Below, in pieces: positions 52,353-60,918 of a stretch of 64,000 bases of DNA. Position 1 is the first letter of the stretch; each line of letters opens with the position of its first letter. Source of the stretch: JAKFDI01 sp036676235 (GTDB lineage: Bacteria; Pseudomonadota; Gammaproteobacteria; Burkholderiales; Burkholderiaceae_C). Where the stretch lies: contig JAKFDI010000088.1 in NCBI GenBank assembly GCA_036676235.1, positions 62,001-126,000 of the forward strand. The letters run 5' to 3'. The notes under the pieces are model-generated. The model was not told where the DNA came from and made no database searches. It saw only the letters and a program-made list of their open reading frames with translations. A program made the translations under genes and the position numbers.

Positions 52353-53135
52353 ATGTTGTGCAGCATCAGAAAACTCGACGACTTCGAACTCGTCGCACGT
52401 GACGGCAAGATCGGCCATGTGCGCGGCGCCTATTTCGATGACGAGCGCTGGGTCATTCGCCACGTCGTGGTGCGCACCGGAGGGTGGCTCTCGCACCGCG
52501 ACGTGCTGATTTCGCCGCACTCGATCGAATCCATGGACGGTGGGAAGCGCCAGCTCGTCGTGAACCTGTCACGCCAACAGGTCAAGGACGCGCCGCCCAT
52601 CGACACCGACAAGCCGGTATCGCGACAGCACGAAATCCGGCACTACGACTACTACGGCTACCCGTACTACTGGAGCGGGTACGCGCTGTGGGGAATGGGC
52701 ACCCACCCGATGCCCAGAACGGCACTGGCCCCTTCCGCGGGCAAGACCGGCGTGCCCTCGGAGGTGGCCGAGATGGTCGACGCCGAGCGCGAATCGGCTG
52801 ACCCCCATCTGCGCAGCAGCAACGAGGTGATCGGCTACGACATCGAGGCCATCGACGGCAGCATCGGCAAGATCGACGACTTCCTGTTCGACGAGCACAC
52901 CTGGGAGATCCGCTACGCCGTGGTCGACACGGCGCGCTGGCTGCCGGGCCGGCGCGTGCTGGTCTCGCCGAAGTGGATCGAAGGCGTGAGCTGGAGCGAC
53001 CACAAGGCACACTTCAACGTGCTGCGGCAGCAGGTGAAGGCCAGTCCCGCGTATGACCGCGACGGCCCCCCGCTTTCGTCGGACGACGAAACGGGTTTGC
53101 ACAGCCACTACGGCCGGCCCTTCGACCGGACATAG
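52353..53135 (+). CDS. Cytoplasmic double PRC-barrel protein
   Basis: 260-aa protein without a signal peptide. Two PRC-barrel modules (about 8-75, LVARDGKIGHVRGAYFDDERWVIRHVVV; and 160-235, IEAIDGSIGKIDDFLFDEHTWEIRYAVV) are joined by a Tyr/Trp-rich linker (HYDYYGYPYYWSGYALWG). This pattern is widespread as a stress-linked protein in soil proteobacteria, but no mechanism is known. ATG at 52353 has AAAGGAGC upstream. Third PRC-barrel gene in the row. Confidence 0.88.
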   Translation: MLCSIRKLDDFELVARDGKIGHVRGAYFDDERWVIRHVVVRTGGWLSHRDVLISPHSIESMDGGKRQLVVNLSRQQVKDAPPIDTDKPVSRQHEIRHYDYYGYPYYWSGYALWGMGTHPMPRTALAPSAGKTGVPSEVAEMVDAERESADPHLRSSNEVIGYDIEAIDGSIGKIDDFLFDEHTWEIRYAVVDTARWLPGRRVLVSPKWIEGVSWSDHKAHFNVLRQQVKASPAYDRDGPPLSSDDETGLHSHYGRPFDRT

Positions 53136-53176
53136 CGGGCAGCGCGGCAGCGCACGCGCTTCATCCGCCGCTGCGG

Positions 53177-54454
53177 TTAGAGCTGCGAACTCAGAACCGA
53201 AGCGGCGGTGTCGAGCACCTTGTCCCACCACGAGCGGGACTGCCACTCATCGAGGGTGATCCGTCTGGACCGCGCGAGGTCGTTCTCGAACACCTCGATC
53301 TGCCGGCGCGCAAAGGTCGCGTCGTAGATATTGAGGTTGGCCTCGTCGTTGATGCTGAACGAGCGCGTATCGAAATTGGTCGAGCCGACCGACACCCACA
53401 GGCCATCGACCACCATGACCTTGCAATGGAACATGGTCGGCTGGTACTCGTGGATTTCGGCGCCGGCCACGAGCAGCCGGCCCCATGTTGCGCGCGATGC
53501 GCGGCGCACGAGCTCCACGTCCATGTACGGCCCAGGCAGGATGATCTGCACGCGCACGCCGCGCTCGAGCGCTGCGACCAGCGAGCCGACGGCGACATCG
53601 TCGGGAATGAAGTACGAGGCCGAGAGGTGGATCGACTCGGCCGCCGCGGAGATCGACATCAGGTACATCAGCTGCATGCTCTCGCCGCCGCCGCCGGGCG
53701 AGCTGGTGAAGGCCTGCGCGGTTTGCGCGCCCGCCGGATCGAGCGCGGGGAGATAGGCCCTGCCATGCAGCACGTCGCCGGTCGCCTGCAGCCAGTTGTC
53801 GACGAAAGCCGACTGCATCTGCGCGACCACCGGGCCCTCGACCCTGAAATGCGTGTCGCGCCAATGCTGCGGGTCTTGCGCGTGGCCGCGCCAGTGGTCG
53901 GCGATGCCGACGCCGCCGATGAAGCCGACCTTGCCGTCGATGATCATCAGCTTGCGATGGGTGCGGTTGTTCAACCGGTCGAGGCTGTACCAGTGCGGTG
54001 TGTTGTAGCGGCGAACCTCGATGCCGACTGCGCGCATCTGCTGCAGCAGCGCGTCGTCGAGCTGGCCGCCGACCCAGTCGAGCAGCACATGAACCTTGAC
54101 GCCGCTGCGCGCGCGCTCGGCCAGCGCGGCGGAGAACTCGGCGCCGATCGAGCCCGACCAGTAGATGTAGGTCTCGAAGGTGATGGTTTGCTGCGCCGAG
54201 CGGATCGCGTCCAGCATGGCCGGAAAGATCTGTTCGCCGTTGAGCAGCGCTTCGACGCGGTTGCCGGGCACAAGCTTCGGATTCAGGACCGAACTCATCG
54301 CGCGCGCGAACTGCGGATCGGCCACGCCATACAGGCGCACAAGCCGGGCATCGACCTGCTTGTTGCCCAGGGTCAGATTGAGGCCGACCATCACCACGAC
54401 GAAGGTGACGATCGCAGTCGTCACCACGATGGCCGTCTTCCTGAGGGCTCCCAT
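53177..54454 (-). CDS. Cardiolipin synthase-like phospholipase D protein
   Basis: 425-aa membrane-bound enzyme of the PLD superfamily, expected to make cardiolipin from phosphatidylglycerol. One N-terminal transmembrane helix (about 6-27) is followed by two HKD motifs: HRKLMIIDGKVGFIGG near residue 167 and HCKVMVVDGLWVSVGSTN near 347. Start at ATG 54454 (MGALRKTAIVV) places the helix at the N-terminus; the longer frame to 54562 overlaps the promoter of the divergent M48 gene. Convergent with the PRC-barrel gene. Confidence 0.92.
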   Translation of the reverse strand: MGALRKTAIVVTTAIVTFVVVMVGLNLTLGNKQVDARLVRLYGVADPQFARAMSSVLNPKLVPGNRVEALLNGEQIFPAMLDAIRSAQQTITFETYIYWSGSIGAEFSAALAERARSGVKVHVLLDWVGGQLDDALLQQMRAVGIEVRRYNTPHWYSLDRLNNRTHRKLMIIDGKVGFIGGVGIADHWRGHAQDPQHWRDTHFRVEGPVVAQMQSAFVDNWLQATGDVLHGRAYLPALDPAGAQTAQAFTSSPGGGGESMQLMYLMSISAAAESIHLSASYFIPDDVAVGSLVAALERGVRVQIILPGPYMDVELVRRASRATWGRLLVAGAEIHEYQPTMFHCKVMVVDGLWVSVGSTNFDTRSFSINDEANLNIYDATFARRQIEVFENDLARSRRITLDEWQSRSWWDKVLDTAASVLSSQL

Positions 54455-54555
54455 CTCTGGCGTCAGGCAGGCGCCATGCCCGACCCTGCGCGCCGTGCAG
54501 GAATCCTTCTTGCCGGCGCAGTCGATGCCACAAACGACGCACAGGAGTTGATGTG

Positions 54556-55215
54556 ATGACAACGATCAGATTCATGGCGGCGCTGGCGTGTTCGGCGGCG
54601 CTTGCGGGCTGTGCATCGCTCCAAGTCGGCCCGCAAGCGACGGTGCCGGCCGCTGCAAACATCCGCCACGTGGCGCCGCAACAGGCTGAGCGCCTGTACC
54701 GCATCATGGTGCCGCTGCTTCAGGCGATGAACGATCCGCTGACGGCCAGGCAGGTGCACGTCGGCATCATGGATGACCCCGGCATCAACGCTGCCAACGC
54801 GGGCGGCGGCAACTTCTACGTCACCACCGGCTTGCTGGCCCGCGCCAACGAGACACAACTGCGCGGCATCATGGCGCACGAGATCGCTCACGAGGATCTG
54901 GGGCACGTGGCGCAGATGCAGGCACTCGGCGCCGGGCTGGATCTCGGGGTTCGCCTGCTCGAACAGCTGCTTCCCGGCAGCAGCGCGGTCACGCCCATCG
55001 CCGGGGAACTGATCGCGCGCGGCTACAGCCGCGAGGAAGAGCGCGACGCCGATCGCCATGCCGTCGACATCCTGCGCCGCGCCGGCTACTCGAAGGACAC
55101 CTTGATCGATGCGCTGAGCTGGATCGAGCGATCGTCGGGCGGCGGCGGTGGCGGCGGGTTCCTATCGACGCACCCGGCGACGAGCGAGCGCATCGATGCA
55201 TTGAAGGCGCGGTAG
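54556..55215 (+). CDS. M48-family metalloprotease lipoprotein
   Basis: 219-aa lipoprotein with lipobox LAGC (Cys19) and an M48 peptidase domain. The zinc motif is H108-E-I-A-H112 followed by EERDADRHAVDIL, whose Glu supplies the third ligand. LoiP/YggG-like proteins of this type degrade misfolded outer-membrane or periplasmic proteins. ATG at 54556 lies 8 bp after AGGAG. A Gly-rich run of eight residues is near the C-terminus. The next gene begins 4 bp after its stop, so they are co-transcribed. Confidence 0.92.
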   Translation: MTTIRFMAALACSAALAGCASLQVGPQATVPAAANIRHVAPQQAERLYRIMVPLLQAMNDPLTARQVHVGIMDDPGINAANAGGGNFYVTTGLLARANETQLRGIMAHEIAHEDLGHVAQMQALGAGLDLGVRLLEQLLPGSSAVTPIAGELIARGYSREEERDADRHAVDILRRAGYSKDTLIDALSWIERSSGGGGGGGFLSTHPATSERIDALKAR

Positions 55216-55219
55216 CGCC

Positions 55220-56860
55220 ATGGCAGCGGCCGCATCGATCGGCGCTCTCGTCGGGCGCTGGATCGACCGCAACGTGGTCGGGCTCGGGCGTGAACTGCGC
55301 CTGTCCTATCTGCCGCCGCTGATGGTGTATGTGGCGGCGGGCGTTTCGGGGCTGACGGCCATCGTCGGCACGTTCTACGTCAAGGACCGCCTGGGCCTCT
55401 CGGCGGAGTTCCTCGCCGCGCTCGCGTTCTGGGCCACCCTGCCGTGGTCGCTCAAGATGCCGCTCGGGCACCTGATCGATCTCATGTGGCGCTGGAAGGC
55501 GCTGCTCGTCTTCGCAGGCGCCGGCCTGATCACCGCGAGCATCGCCATCATGATCGGCCTGCTGGGCCATACCGATGCCATGCGCGAGGTGGCCCCGGTG
55601 GAAGCATGGTTCGTGCTTTCGGCCCTGCTGGCACCGATCGGCTATGTCGTGCAGGACACGGTGGCCGACGCGATGACCGTCGAGGCGGTGCCGCGCTTCG
55701 ACGGCGAGGGAGCGCCCATCGCCGAAGACCAGCGGCGTTCGATGCACACCACGATGCAGACGCTCGGCCGCGTCGCCATCATCGGCGGCTCGGTGATCGT
55801 CTCGCTCGCCAACGTGGTGCTGCTGCGTGATGCCGACGCATTGGCGCAGGACGCCGTGGCGCGGCTCTATCTGCTGATCTACCAGCTCGCGCTCGCGATT
55901 CCCGTGGTGTCGGTGCTCGGCGTTGCGCTCGGCTTGTGGCTGCGGCGGCGCGAGGCGCTGCGGCTCGCCGCCGCCGGGTTCACGACCGAGCAGGCGGGCG
56001 AGATGATGAACCCGCATGGCGAGGCTCCGCCGATCAACTGGTGGATTCTCGGCGGCGGGTTTGCCTTCGCGATCGTCTCCGTCGCGGTCGGCCTGGGCGA
56101 TGTGGCGGCGGGTCAGGAGATCATCTTTGCGGTGTCGATGGGCATCGTGGTGTTCCTCATCTGGCTGCTCGTTCGCGAACTCGAACCGCAGGCGCGGCAC
56201 GTGCTGGTGGGCACCGCGCTGGTCGTGTTCGTGTTCCGGGCGATGCCTGGGCCGGGCGCGGGATCGACCTGGTGGATGATCGACGAGCTCGATTTCGACC
56301 AGCAGTTCATCGCCACGCTTTCGCTGATTGCCAGCGTGCTGACGCTGTTCGGCCTGTTCGTGTTCCGCCGCTTCATGGCGCAGCGCTCGATCGCCTACAT
56401 CGTCGGCCTGCTCACCGTGGCGAGCACGCTGCTCAGCCTGCCGATCCTCGGCATGTACTACGGGCTGCACGAATGGACCGCGGCGATGACCCGCGGCGTG
56501 GTGGACGCGCGCGCCATCGCGCTCATCGACACGGCGCTCGAGTCGCCGCTCGGCCAGATCGCGATGGTGCCCATGCTCGCCTGGATCGCGAATTCGGCGC
56601 CCGAGCGGCTGAAGGCAACCTTCTTCGCCGTGATGGCCTCGTTCACGAACCTCGCGCTGTCGGCCTCGCAGCTGGGAACGAAATATCTGAACGAAGCCTT
56701 CCTGGTGACGCGCCAGGTCGAAGACGCCGCCGGCGCGGTGCAGGTGGCGGCCGACTACAGCGAACTGGGCGTTCTGCTCATCTCGACCATCGTGCTGGGG
56801 TTCGTACTGCCGATGCTGGCGATCGTGTTCGTGAAGTCGACCCGGTTCCGCAGCGCGTAG
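55220..56860 (+). CDS. BT1-like (folate-biopterin transporter) MFS protein
   Basis: 546-aa inner-membrane protein with about 12 helices. The start resembles the BT1 folate/biopterin transporter family: LSYLPPLMVYVAAGVSGL, KDRLGLSAEFLAALAFWATLPWSLKMPLGHLIDL, then YVVQDTVADAMTVEAV. Transported substrate is unknown; a pterin link would fit the pterin-type enzymes 10-20 kb upstream but is not shown. ATG at 55220 follows the M48 gene by 4 bp. Confidence 0.8.
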   Translation: MAAAASIGALVGRWIDRNVVGLGRELRLSYLPPLMVYVAAGVSGLTAIVGTFYVKDRLGLSAEFLAALAFWATLPWSLKMPLGHLIDLMWRWKALLVFAGAGLITASIAIMIGLLGHTDAMREVAPVEAWFVLSALLAPIGYVVQDTVADAMTVEAVPRFDGEGAPIAEDQRRSMHTTMQTLGRVAIIGGSVIVSLANVVLLRDADALAQDAVARLYLLIYQLALAIPVVSVLGVALGLWLRRREALRLAAAGFTTEQAGEMMNPHGEAPPINWWILGGGFAFAIVSVAVGLGDVAAGQEIIFAVSMGIVVFLIWLLVRELEPQARHVLVGTALVVFVFRAMPGPGAGSTWWMIDELDFDQQFIATLSLIASVLTLFGLFVFRRFMAQRSIAYIVGLLTVASTLLSLPILGMYYGLHEWTAAMTRGVVDARAIALIDTALESPLGQIAMVPMLAWIANSAPERLKATFFAVMASFTNLALSASQLGTKYLNEAFLVTRQVEDAAGAVQVAADYSELGVLLISTIVLGFVLPMLAIVFVKSTRFRSA

Positions 56861-56874
56861 CGCGCCGCTCGCGA

Positions 56875-58008
56875 TCAGAGGCGCAGCCGCCCCGGCCCCA
56901 GCATCGCCGCCGTCAAGCCGAAGTCCGCGATGCGCTGAGGCAGCGGCTCCCCTCGCACCAGCGCCGCGCAGGCCTCGCCCATCGCGGCCGAGGTCTGGAT
57001 GCCGTAGCCGCCCTGCGCGGCCAGCCAGAAGAAGCCCGGCGCCTGCGCATCGAAGCCGCCGACCAGATCGCCGTCGGCGACGAAGGAGCGCAGGCCGGCC
57101 CAGGTGCGCGTGGGCCGGCGGATCTGCAAGGTGGTCATGTCCTCGATGTGGTGGATGGCGAGCGCGATGTCGAGTTCTTCGGGCTGCACGTCCTGCGGCG
57201 TCATCGGGTCTTCGTTGGCGGGCGAGCCGAGCAGCAGGCCGGCATCGGGCTTGAGGTACCAGGTGTGGTCGGCGCCGATGCACAGCGGCCAGTCGTGCAC
57301 ATCGACGCCCGCCGGCGGCGCGAACAGGAAGGCCGAGCGGCGCTTGGGCACGAGGCCGATGGGTTCGATGCCGGCCAGCGTGGCGATCACGTCGCACCAG
57401 GCGCCGGCGGCGTTGATCAACAGCGGCGCGCGGTACTCGTTCTCGCCCGCTTGCAGATGCCATTGGCCCCCGATGCGCTCGACGGCGCGGACCTCGGCGT
57501 TGCACACCAGTTCGCCGCCATGCTTGCGCACGCCGCGCAGATAACCCTGATGGATGGCGTGCACGTCCATGTCGGCGGCGTCGGGTTCGTACACGGCGCC
57601 CAGCACCCGCTCGGGCCGCAGCACCGGCACGCGCGCGCAGGCGGCGGCGGCGTCCCAGCGTTCGCCGCGCGGGCTGACGGAGCGCAGCACCGCCCACTGC
57701 TCGTCGAGCAGCGCCGCGTCGTCGAGGCGGGCAATGAACAGCGCGCCGCGCGGCGTGAGCAGCGGGTGCTCGGCGAAGCCCTCGGGCGGTGCGTCGAAGA
57801 AGGCGCGGCTCGCCAGCGTGAGCGCGCGCACCTGCGGCGTGCCGTAGCTCTCCATGAACAGCGCGGCGGAGCGGCCGGTGCTGTGGTAGCCGGGCTGGTC
57901 TTCGCGTTCGAGCAGCACGGTGCGCCCGTGCGGCGCGAGCCAGTGGCCGATGGAGGCGGCGGCGATACCGCTGCCGACGATGAGGAAATCGGCGTCGTTC
58001 GTCGTCAT
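56875..58008 (-). CDS. FAD-dependent D-amino acid dehydrogenase, DauA/DadA-like
   Basis: 377-aa flavoprotein of the DAO/GlyOx family. The FAD-binding start is DFLIVGSGIAAASIGHWLAPHGRTVLLERE, followed by STGRSAALFMESYGTPQVRALT, with a C-terminal GFFWLAAQGGYGIQTSAAMGE. Length and these motifs fit D-arginine dehydrogenase (DauA), which oxidises D-arginine and D-lysine. ATG 58008 overlaps the stop of the upstream spermidine-synthase-like gene (ATGA), hinting at a shared basic-amino-acid or polyamine role. Confidence 0.83.
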   Translation of the reverse strand: MTTNDADFLIVGSGIAAASIGHWLAPHGRTVLLEREDQPGYHSTGRSAALFMESYGTPQVRALTLASRAFFDAPPEGFAEHPLLTPRGALFIARLDDAALLDEQWAVLRSVSPRGERWDAAAACARVPVLRPERVLGAVYEPDAADMDVHAIHQGYLRGVRKHGGELVCNAEVRAVERIGGQWHLQAGENEYRAPLLINAAGAWCDVIATLAGIEPIGLVPKRRSAFLFAPPAGVDVHDWPLCIGADHTWYLKPDAGLLLGSPANEDPMTPQDVQPEELDIALAIHHIEDMTTLQIRRPTRTWAGLRSFVADGDLVGGFDAQAPGFFWLAAQGGYGIQTSAAMGEACAALVRGEPLPQRIADFGLTAAMLGPGRLRL

Positions 58009-58751
58009 GCCTGCATCCGCTGCAAGGCCGACACCATGCGCGCGAAGGCCGGCATGAGTTGCGTCCAGGCTTCGGCGCTGAGCCCGCGCGGGCAGCGCAC
58101 CGGCCCGACGGGCTGACGCGCCAGCAGGCCGCCCTTGCCGGCGAAGACGATGCTGTTGCTGCATTCGCCGTCATCAACGACGAGCGCGCTGCCGGCGAAG
58201 CTGCGGCGGATGCGCTCGACGAGTTCGTCGAACTGCTTGTGGCCGGTGTGCAGGTTGGCGACGAGCAGGCCGTCGGGCGCGAGCACGTCGACGCAGTCGT
58301 CGTAGAAGCGCTGCGAGCACAGCGCGGGCGGCTGGCCTTCGAGATCGAAGCCGTCGACCAGCAGCACGTCGAAGCGTTCGGCCGACTCACGCACGAAGCT
58401 CGCGCCGTCGCCGTGGATCACGCGAAAGCGCGGGCCGTCGGGCGGCACGTCGAACTGATCGCGCAGGGCGATCACGTGCGGGTTGATCTCGACCGTCGTC
58501 ATGTGCGATGTTGGCAGGTGGCGATGGCAGAACTTGGCGATCGAGCCGCCGCCCAGACCAATCATCGCGATGCGCGCCGGCCGGGGCTTGAACAGCAGGA
58601 AGCCCGTCATCGTGCGCGTGTACTCGAGCGTCAGCGCGTCGGGTCGCTTGAGGTGCATGCGGCTTTGCGTCTCGCTGATCGAGAAGTGCATGGCGCGCGT
58701 GTCGAGCGTCTCGCGGACGTAGGGTTTGGCGTGGTGCGCGGTGTCGAGCAT
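58005..58751 (-). CDS. Spermidine synthase-fold methyltransferase-like protein
   Basis: 248-aa protein with the spermine/spermidine synthase Rossmann core. The glycine loop is IAMIGLGGGSIAKFCHRHLP, followed by MTTVEINPHVIALRDQF, the GDGASFV motif and FDVLLVDGFD. It lacks the N-terminal beta-domain of true SpeE enzymes, so aminopropyl transfer is unproven. Start set at ATG 58751; an upstream ATG at 58838 would put the end of the CCCTCACCCC repeat in its leader. Overlaps the DauA-like gene by 4 bp. Confidence 0.82.
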   Translation of the reverse strand: MLDTAHHAKPYVRETLDTRAMHFSISETQSRMHLKRPDALTLEYTRTMTGFLLFKPRPARIAMIGLGGGSIAKFCHRHLPTSHMTTVEINPHVIALRDQFDVPPDGPRFRVIHGDGASFVRESAERFDVLLVDGFDLEGQPPALCSQRFYDDCVDVLAPDGLLVANLHTGHKQFDELVERIRRSFAGSALVVDDGECSNSIVFAGKGGLLARQPVGPVRCPRGLSAEAWTQLMPAFARMVSALQRMQA

Positions 58752-58843
58752 GGCGGCATCGGGAGGTCGCTGAAGCGGCGATGATGCCGAAGACTCATGG
58801 CTTTCGGGTTCGTGGGGTGGAAGGTCAGCGCTTGGCATCGGCC

Positions 58844-58945
58844 CCCTCACCCCCACCCTCTCCCCCTGCGGGGGCGAGGGAGCAACGCCCCGCGTCTGGC
58901 CGTGTGGCTCCCTCTCCCGCTCGCGGGAGAGGGTTGGGATGAGGG
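58844..58945. repeat. Inverted pair of CCCTCACCCC hairpin repeats, second site
   Basis: Left copy (58844-58880): CCCTCACCCCCACCCTC followed by a CCCCC/GGGGG-type stem. Right copy (58910-58945): perfect 11-bp stem CCCTCTCCCGC/GCGGGAGAGGG and then TTGGGATGAGGG, in opposite orientation. Same element as at 45536-45653. It fills the gap between the patatin gene and the spermidine-synthase-like gene. Confidence 0.82.
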
Positions 58946-58982
58946 CGCTCGAGACACAGCGCAAGAAACTGATCGAAGCGGA

Positions 58983-60041
58983 CTACTTCCGCGCCAGAAA
59001 CGTCTTCTCGATATCCAGCGTCGACTCCACCCCGATCGATGCCCGATGCGCCTTCAACCACCGCTGCGCCGCGAGCCGCCCCATGCCGAACAGCGACTCG
59101 ATGAACGGCCAGGTCGTGTCCAGCTTGGACGCCGCCTTCAGCGCGCCGAGTTCTTCCTCGTCGGCAATCATGTGCAGCCGCAGGTCCTTGTAGCTGCCGC
59201 GGTCGATGCGGTGTTCGGCGATCAGGCGCTTGACGAAGGCAATCGCACGCATCTCGCTCACCAGCGCGGCGTTGAAGCCGATCTCGCTCGCGCGGTCGGC
59301 GATCTCGAGCGCGGTCTGCGGCGTGGCGGCGCGCACCAGCGGCTGGATCTTCACGAGCAGCAGGTCGGCCTCGACGGTCTCGTAGATCAGCGGCCACAGC
59401 GCCGGATTGCCGCTGTAGCCGCCGTCCCAGTAGGGCTCGCCGTCGATGGTGACGGCGCGAAACAGGTGCGGCAGGCAGGCCGAGGCCATCAGCGCGTCGA
59501 GCGTGAGGCTCTCGCCGCTGAACACGCGCGGCTGACCGGTGTGCACCGAGGTCGCGATGATGAAGAGGGCCGGCTGCGCGCGCGAAATCGCCGCCGCGTC
59601 GACGTGCCGCGCCACCACGTCGCGCAGCGGGTCGAGCCCGAAGGGGTTGATCTGGTAGGGGCTGAAGCTGCGCGCCCAGGCGCTCCACAGCGCCTGCGGC
59701 GTCCACGCCCAGGCCGGCCACTCGGGCAGCCCGACCGCCGGCCAGCCGGGCAGCGTTGCGGGCTGCAGGCCGCCGAAGCAGTCGCCGGCGCGCGACACGT
59801 CGCGCCAGAAGGCGCGCAGCGCCTCACGGGCGCCGGCGTTGCCGCCCTTGGCAAGACCGGTGGCGAGCACCGCTGCGTTCAGCGCGCCGGCGCTGGTGCC
59901 GGAGATGCCGCTGAACGACAGCGAGCCGTCTTCGAGCAGCGCATCGAGCACGCCCCAGGTGAAGGCGCCGTGCGAGCCGCCGCCCTGCAGCGCGAGGTCG
60001 ATGCTGCGCGGGGGGACGCCGCCCGCGACCGTCACTCCCAT
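58983..60041 (-). CDS. Patatin-like phospholipase
   Basis: 352-aa serine lipase of the bacterial patatin family. The oxyanion loop is LALQGGGSHGAF (residues 16-27), the nucleophile is Ser50 in GTSAG, and the catalytic Asp lies in YWDGGYSGN near residue 204. No signal peptide, so probably cytoplasmic or membrane-associated. Expected to release fatty acids from phospholipids; several in this family bind phosphoinositide-like lipids, not tested here. ATG 60041, single-gene unit. Confidence 0.92.
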   Translation of the reverse strand: MGVTVAGGVPPRSIDLALQGGGSHGAFTWGVLDALLEDGSLSFSGISGTSAGALNAAVLATGLAKGGNAGAREALRAFWRDVSRAGDCFGGLQPATLPGWPAVGLPEWPAWAWTPQALWSAWARSFSPYQINPFGLDPLRDVVARHVDAAAISRAQPALFIIATSVHTGQPRVFSGESLTLDALMASACLPHLFRAVTIDGEPYWDGGYSGNPALWPLIYETVEADLLLVKIQPLVRAATPQTALEIADRASEIGFNAALVSEMRAIAFVKRLIAEHRIDRGSYKDLRLHMIADEEELGALKAASKLDTTWPFIESLFGMGRLAAQRWLKAHRASIGVESTLDIEKTFLARK

Positions 60042-60239
60042 CCCTTGCCGCCGCCGTGTGTGGTGCTGGGTGCCATCTCGCCAATCTCCTGCTCATGAAC
60101 AAGGTCCGAGCTTGGCACGGCACGCGACGGCGGTGCAATCCGCCCGCGGCACCGCACGGTCGCGGGGGAGCGCCCCTTGCCGGCGGCAGAGAATCGGGAC
60201 ACCATCCTCCTGCCCCCGTTCGCCACAGGATTGCCCGGA

Positions 60240-60860
60240 ATGAACACGCGCCTTCAGCACATCGCCCTCGCCGCCGTCTTCTGCGCCACGGGCGCGAGCG
60301 CCCTTGCGCAGCAGCCGGGCAGCGCCGGCGAGCGCTGCGAAGTCGAGGTGCGCGAGACCATCCAGCGCATGCGCGGCCCGCAGGCCCAGGACGTGCAGTT
60401 CATCGGCACCAAGCGCACGCTCGCGACCACCGCCGACAACCAGCTCGGCGTGCGCGGCGAAGGCCGCTATCGCTCGCCGGAGGGCTCGATGCCGTTCACC
60501 TACAGCTGCGCCGTCGACCGGGAAAGCGGCGAAGCCTCGGGCGTGGTGTTCCGCGAAACCGGCCGCCTGCACGCCGCCGCGCGGGCCGAGTCGGCCTGGC
60601 AACCCGACCTCACGAACTTCTCGCCCGAAGCGTGCGAAGCGGCCACCGCTGCCACGCTGACGGAGCGCTACCCGCGCGTGGGCCGCATCACCTTCGACGC
60701 CGGCGCGCGGCAATTGCGCCCGGCGCCCAACGACCACATGCGCCTGGAAGGCCGCGGCGCGGTGCAGCGTGCGCCCGGCATGAATGCCGAGCCGTTCAGC
60801 TTCCGCTGCGAGTTCGAGACGCGCAGCGGGAAGGTGGTGCGGCTGAGTACCAGCGGCTGA
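60240..60860 (+). CDS. Small exported protein of unknown function
   Basis: 206-aa protein with a signal peptide (about 1-23, cut near ALAQ). Four Cys residues (ERCEVEV, YSCAV, EACEA, FRCEF) could form two disulfides in the periplasm. A repeated pattern, GEGRYRSPEGSMPFTYSCAVDRESGE and LEGRGAVQRAPGM ... FSFRCEFETRSGK, suggests two related beta-domains. ATG at 60240 follows an AGGA site. No family recognised. Convergent with the RND pump gene. Confidence 0.72.
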   Translation: MNTRLQHIALAAVFCATGASALAQQPGSAGERCEVEVRETIQRMRGPQAQDVQFIGTKRTLATTADNQLGVRGEGRYRSPEGSMPFTYSCAVDRESGEASGVVFRETGRLHAAARAESAWQPDLTNFSPEACEAATAATLTERYPRVGRITFDAGARQLRPAPNDHMRLEGRGAVQRAPGMNAEPFSFRCEFETRSGKVVRLSTSG

Positions 60861-60870
60861 TCCCGGCGAC

Positions 60871-60905
60871 CGTCACCCCACCCCTCTCCCCCAAGCGGGA
60901 GAGGG
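60871..60905. repeat. CCCTCACCCC-type hairpin repeat, single copy
   Basis: CGTCACCCCACCCCTCTCCC then CCAAGC then GGGAGAGGG: a 9-bp perfect stem CCCTCTCCC/GGGAGAGGG with 6-nt loop. It sits in the 58-bp gap between the convergent small exported protein and RND genes, where it may also serve as a bidirectional terminator. Confidence 0.75.
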
Positions 60906-60918
60906 AGCACTACCCGAC

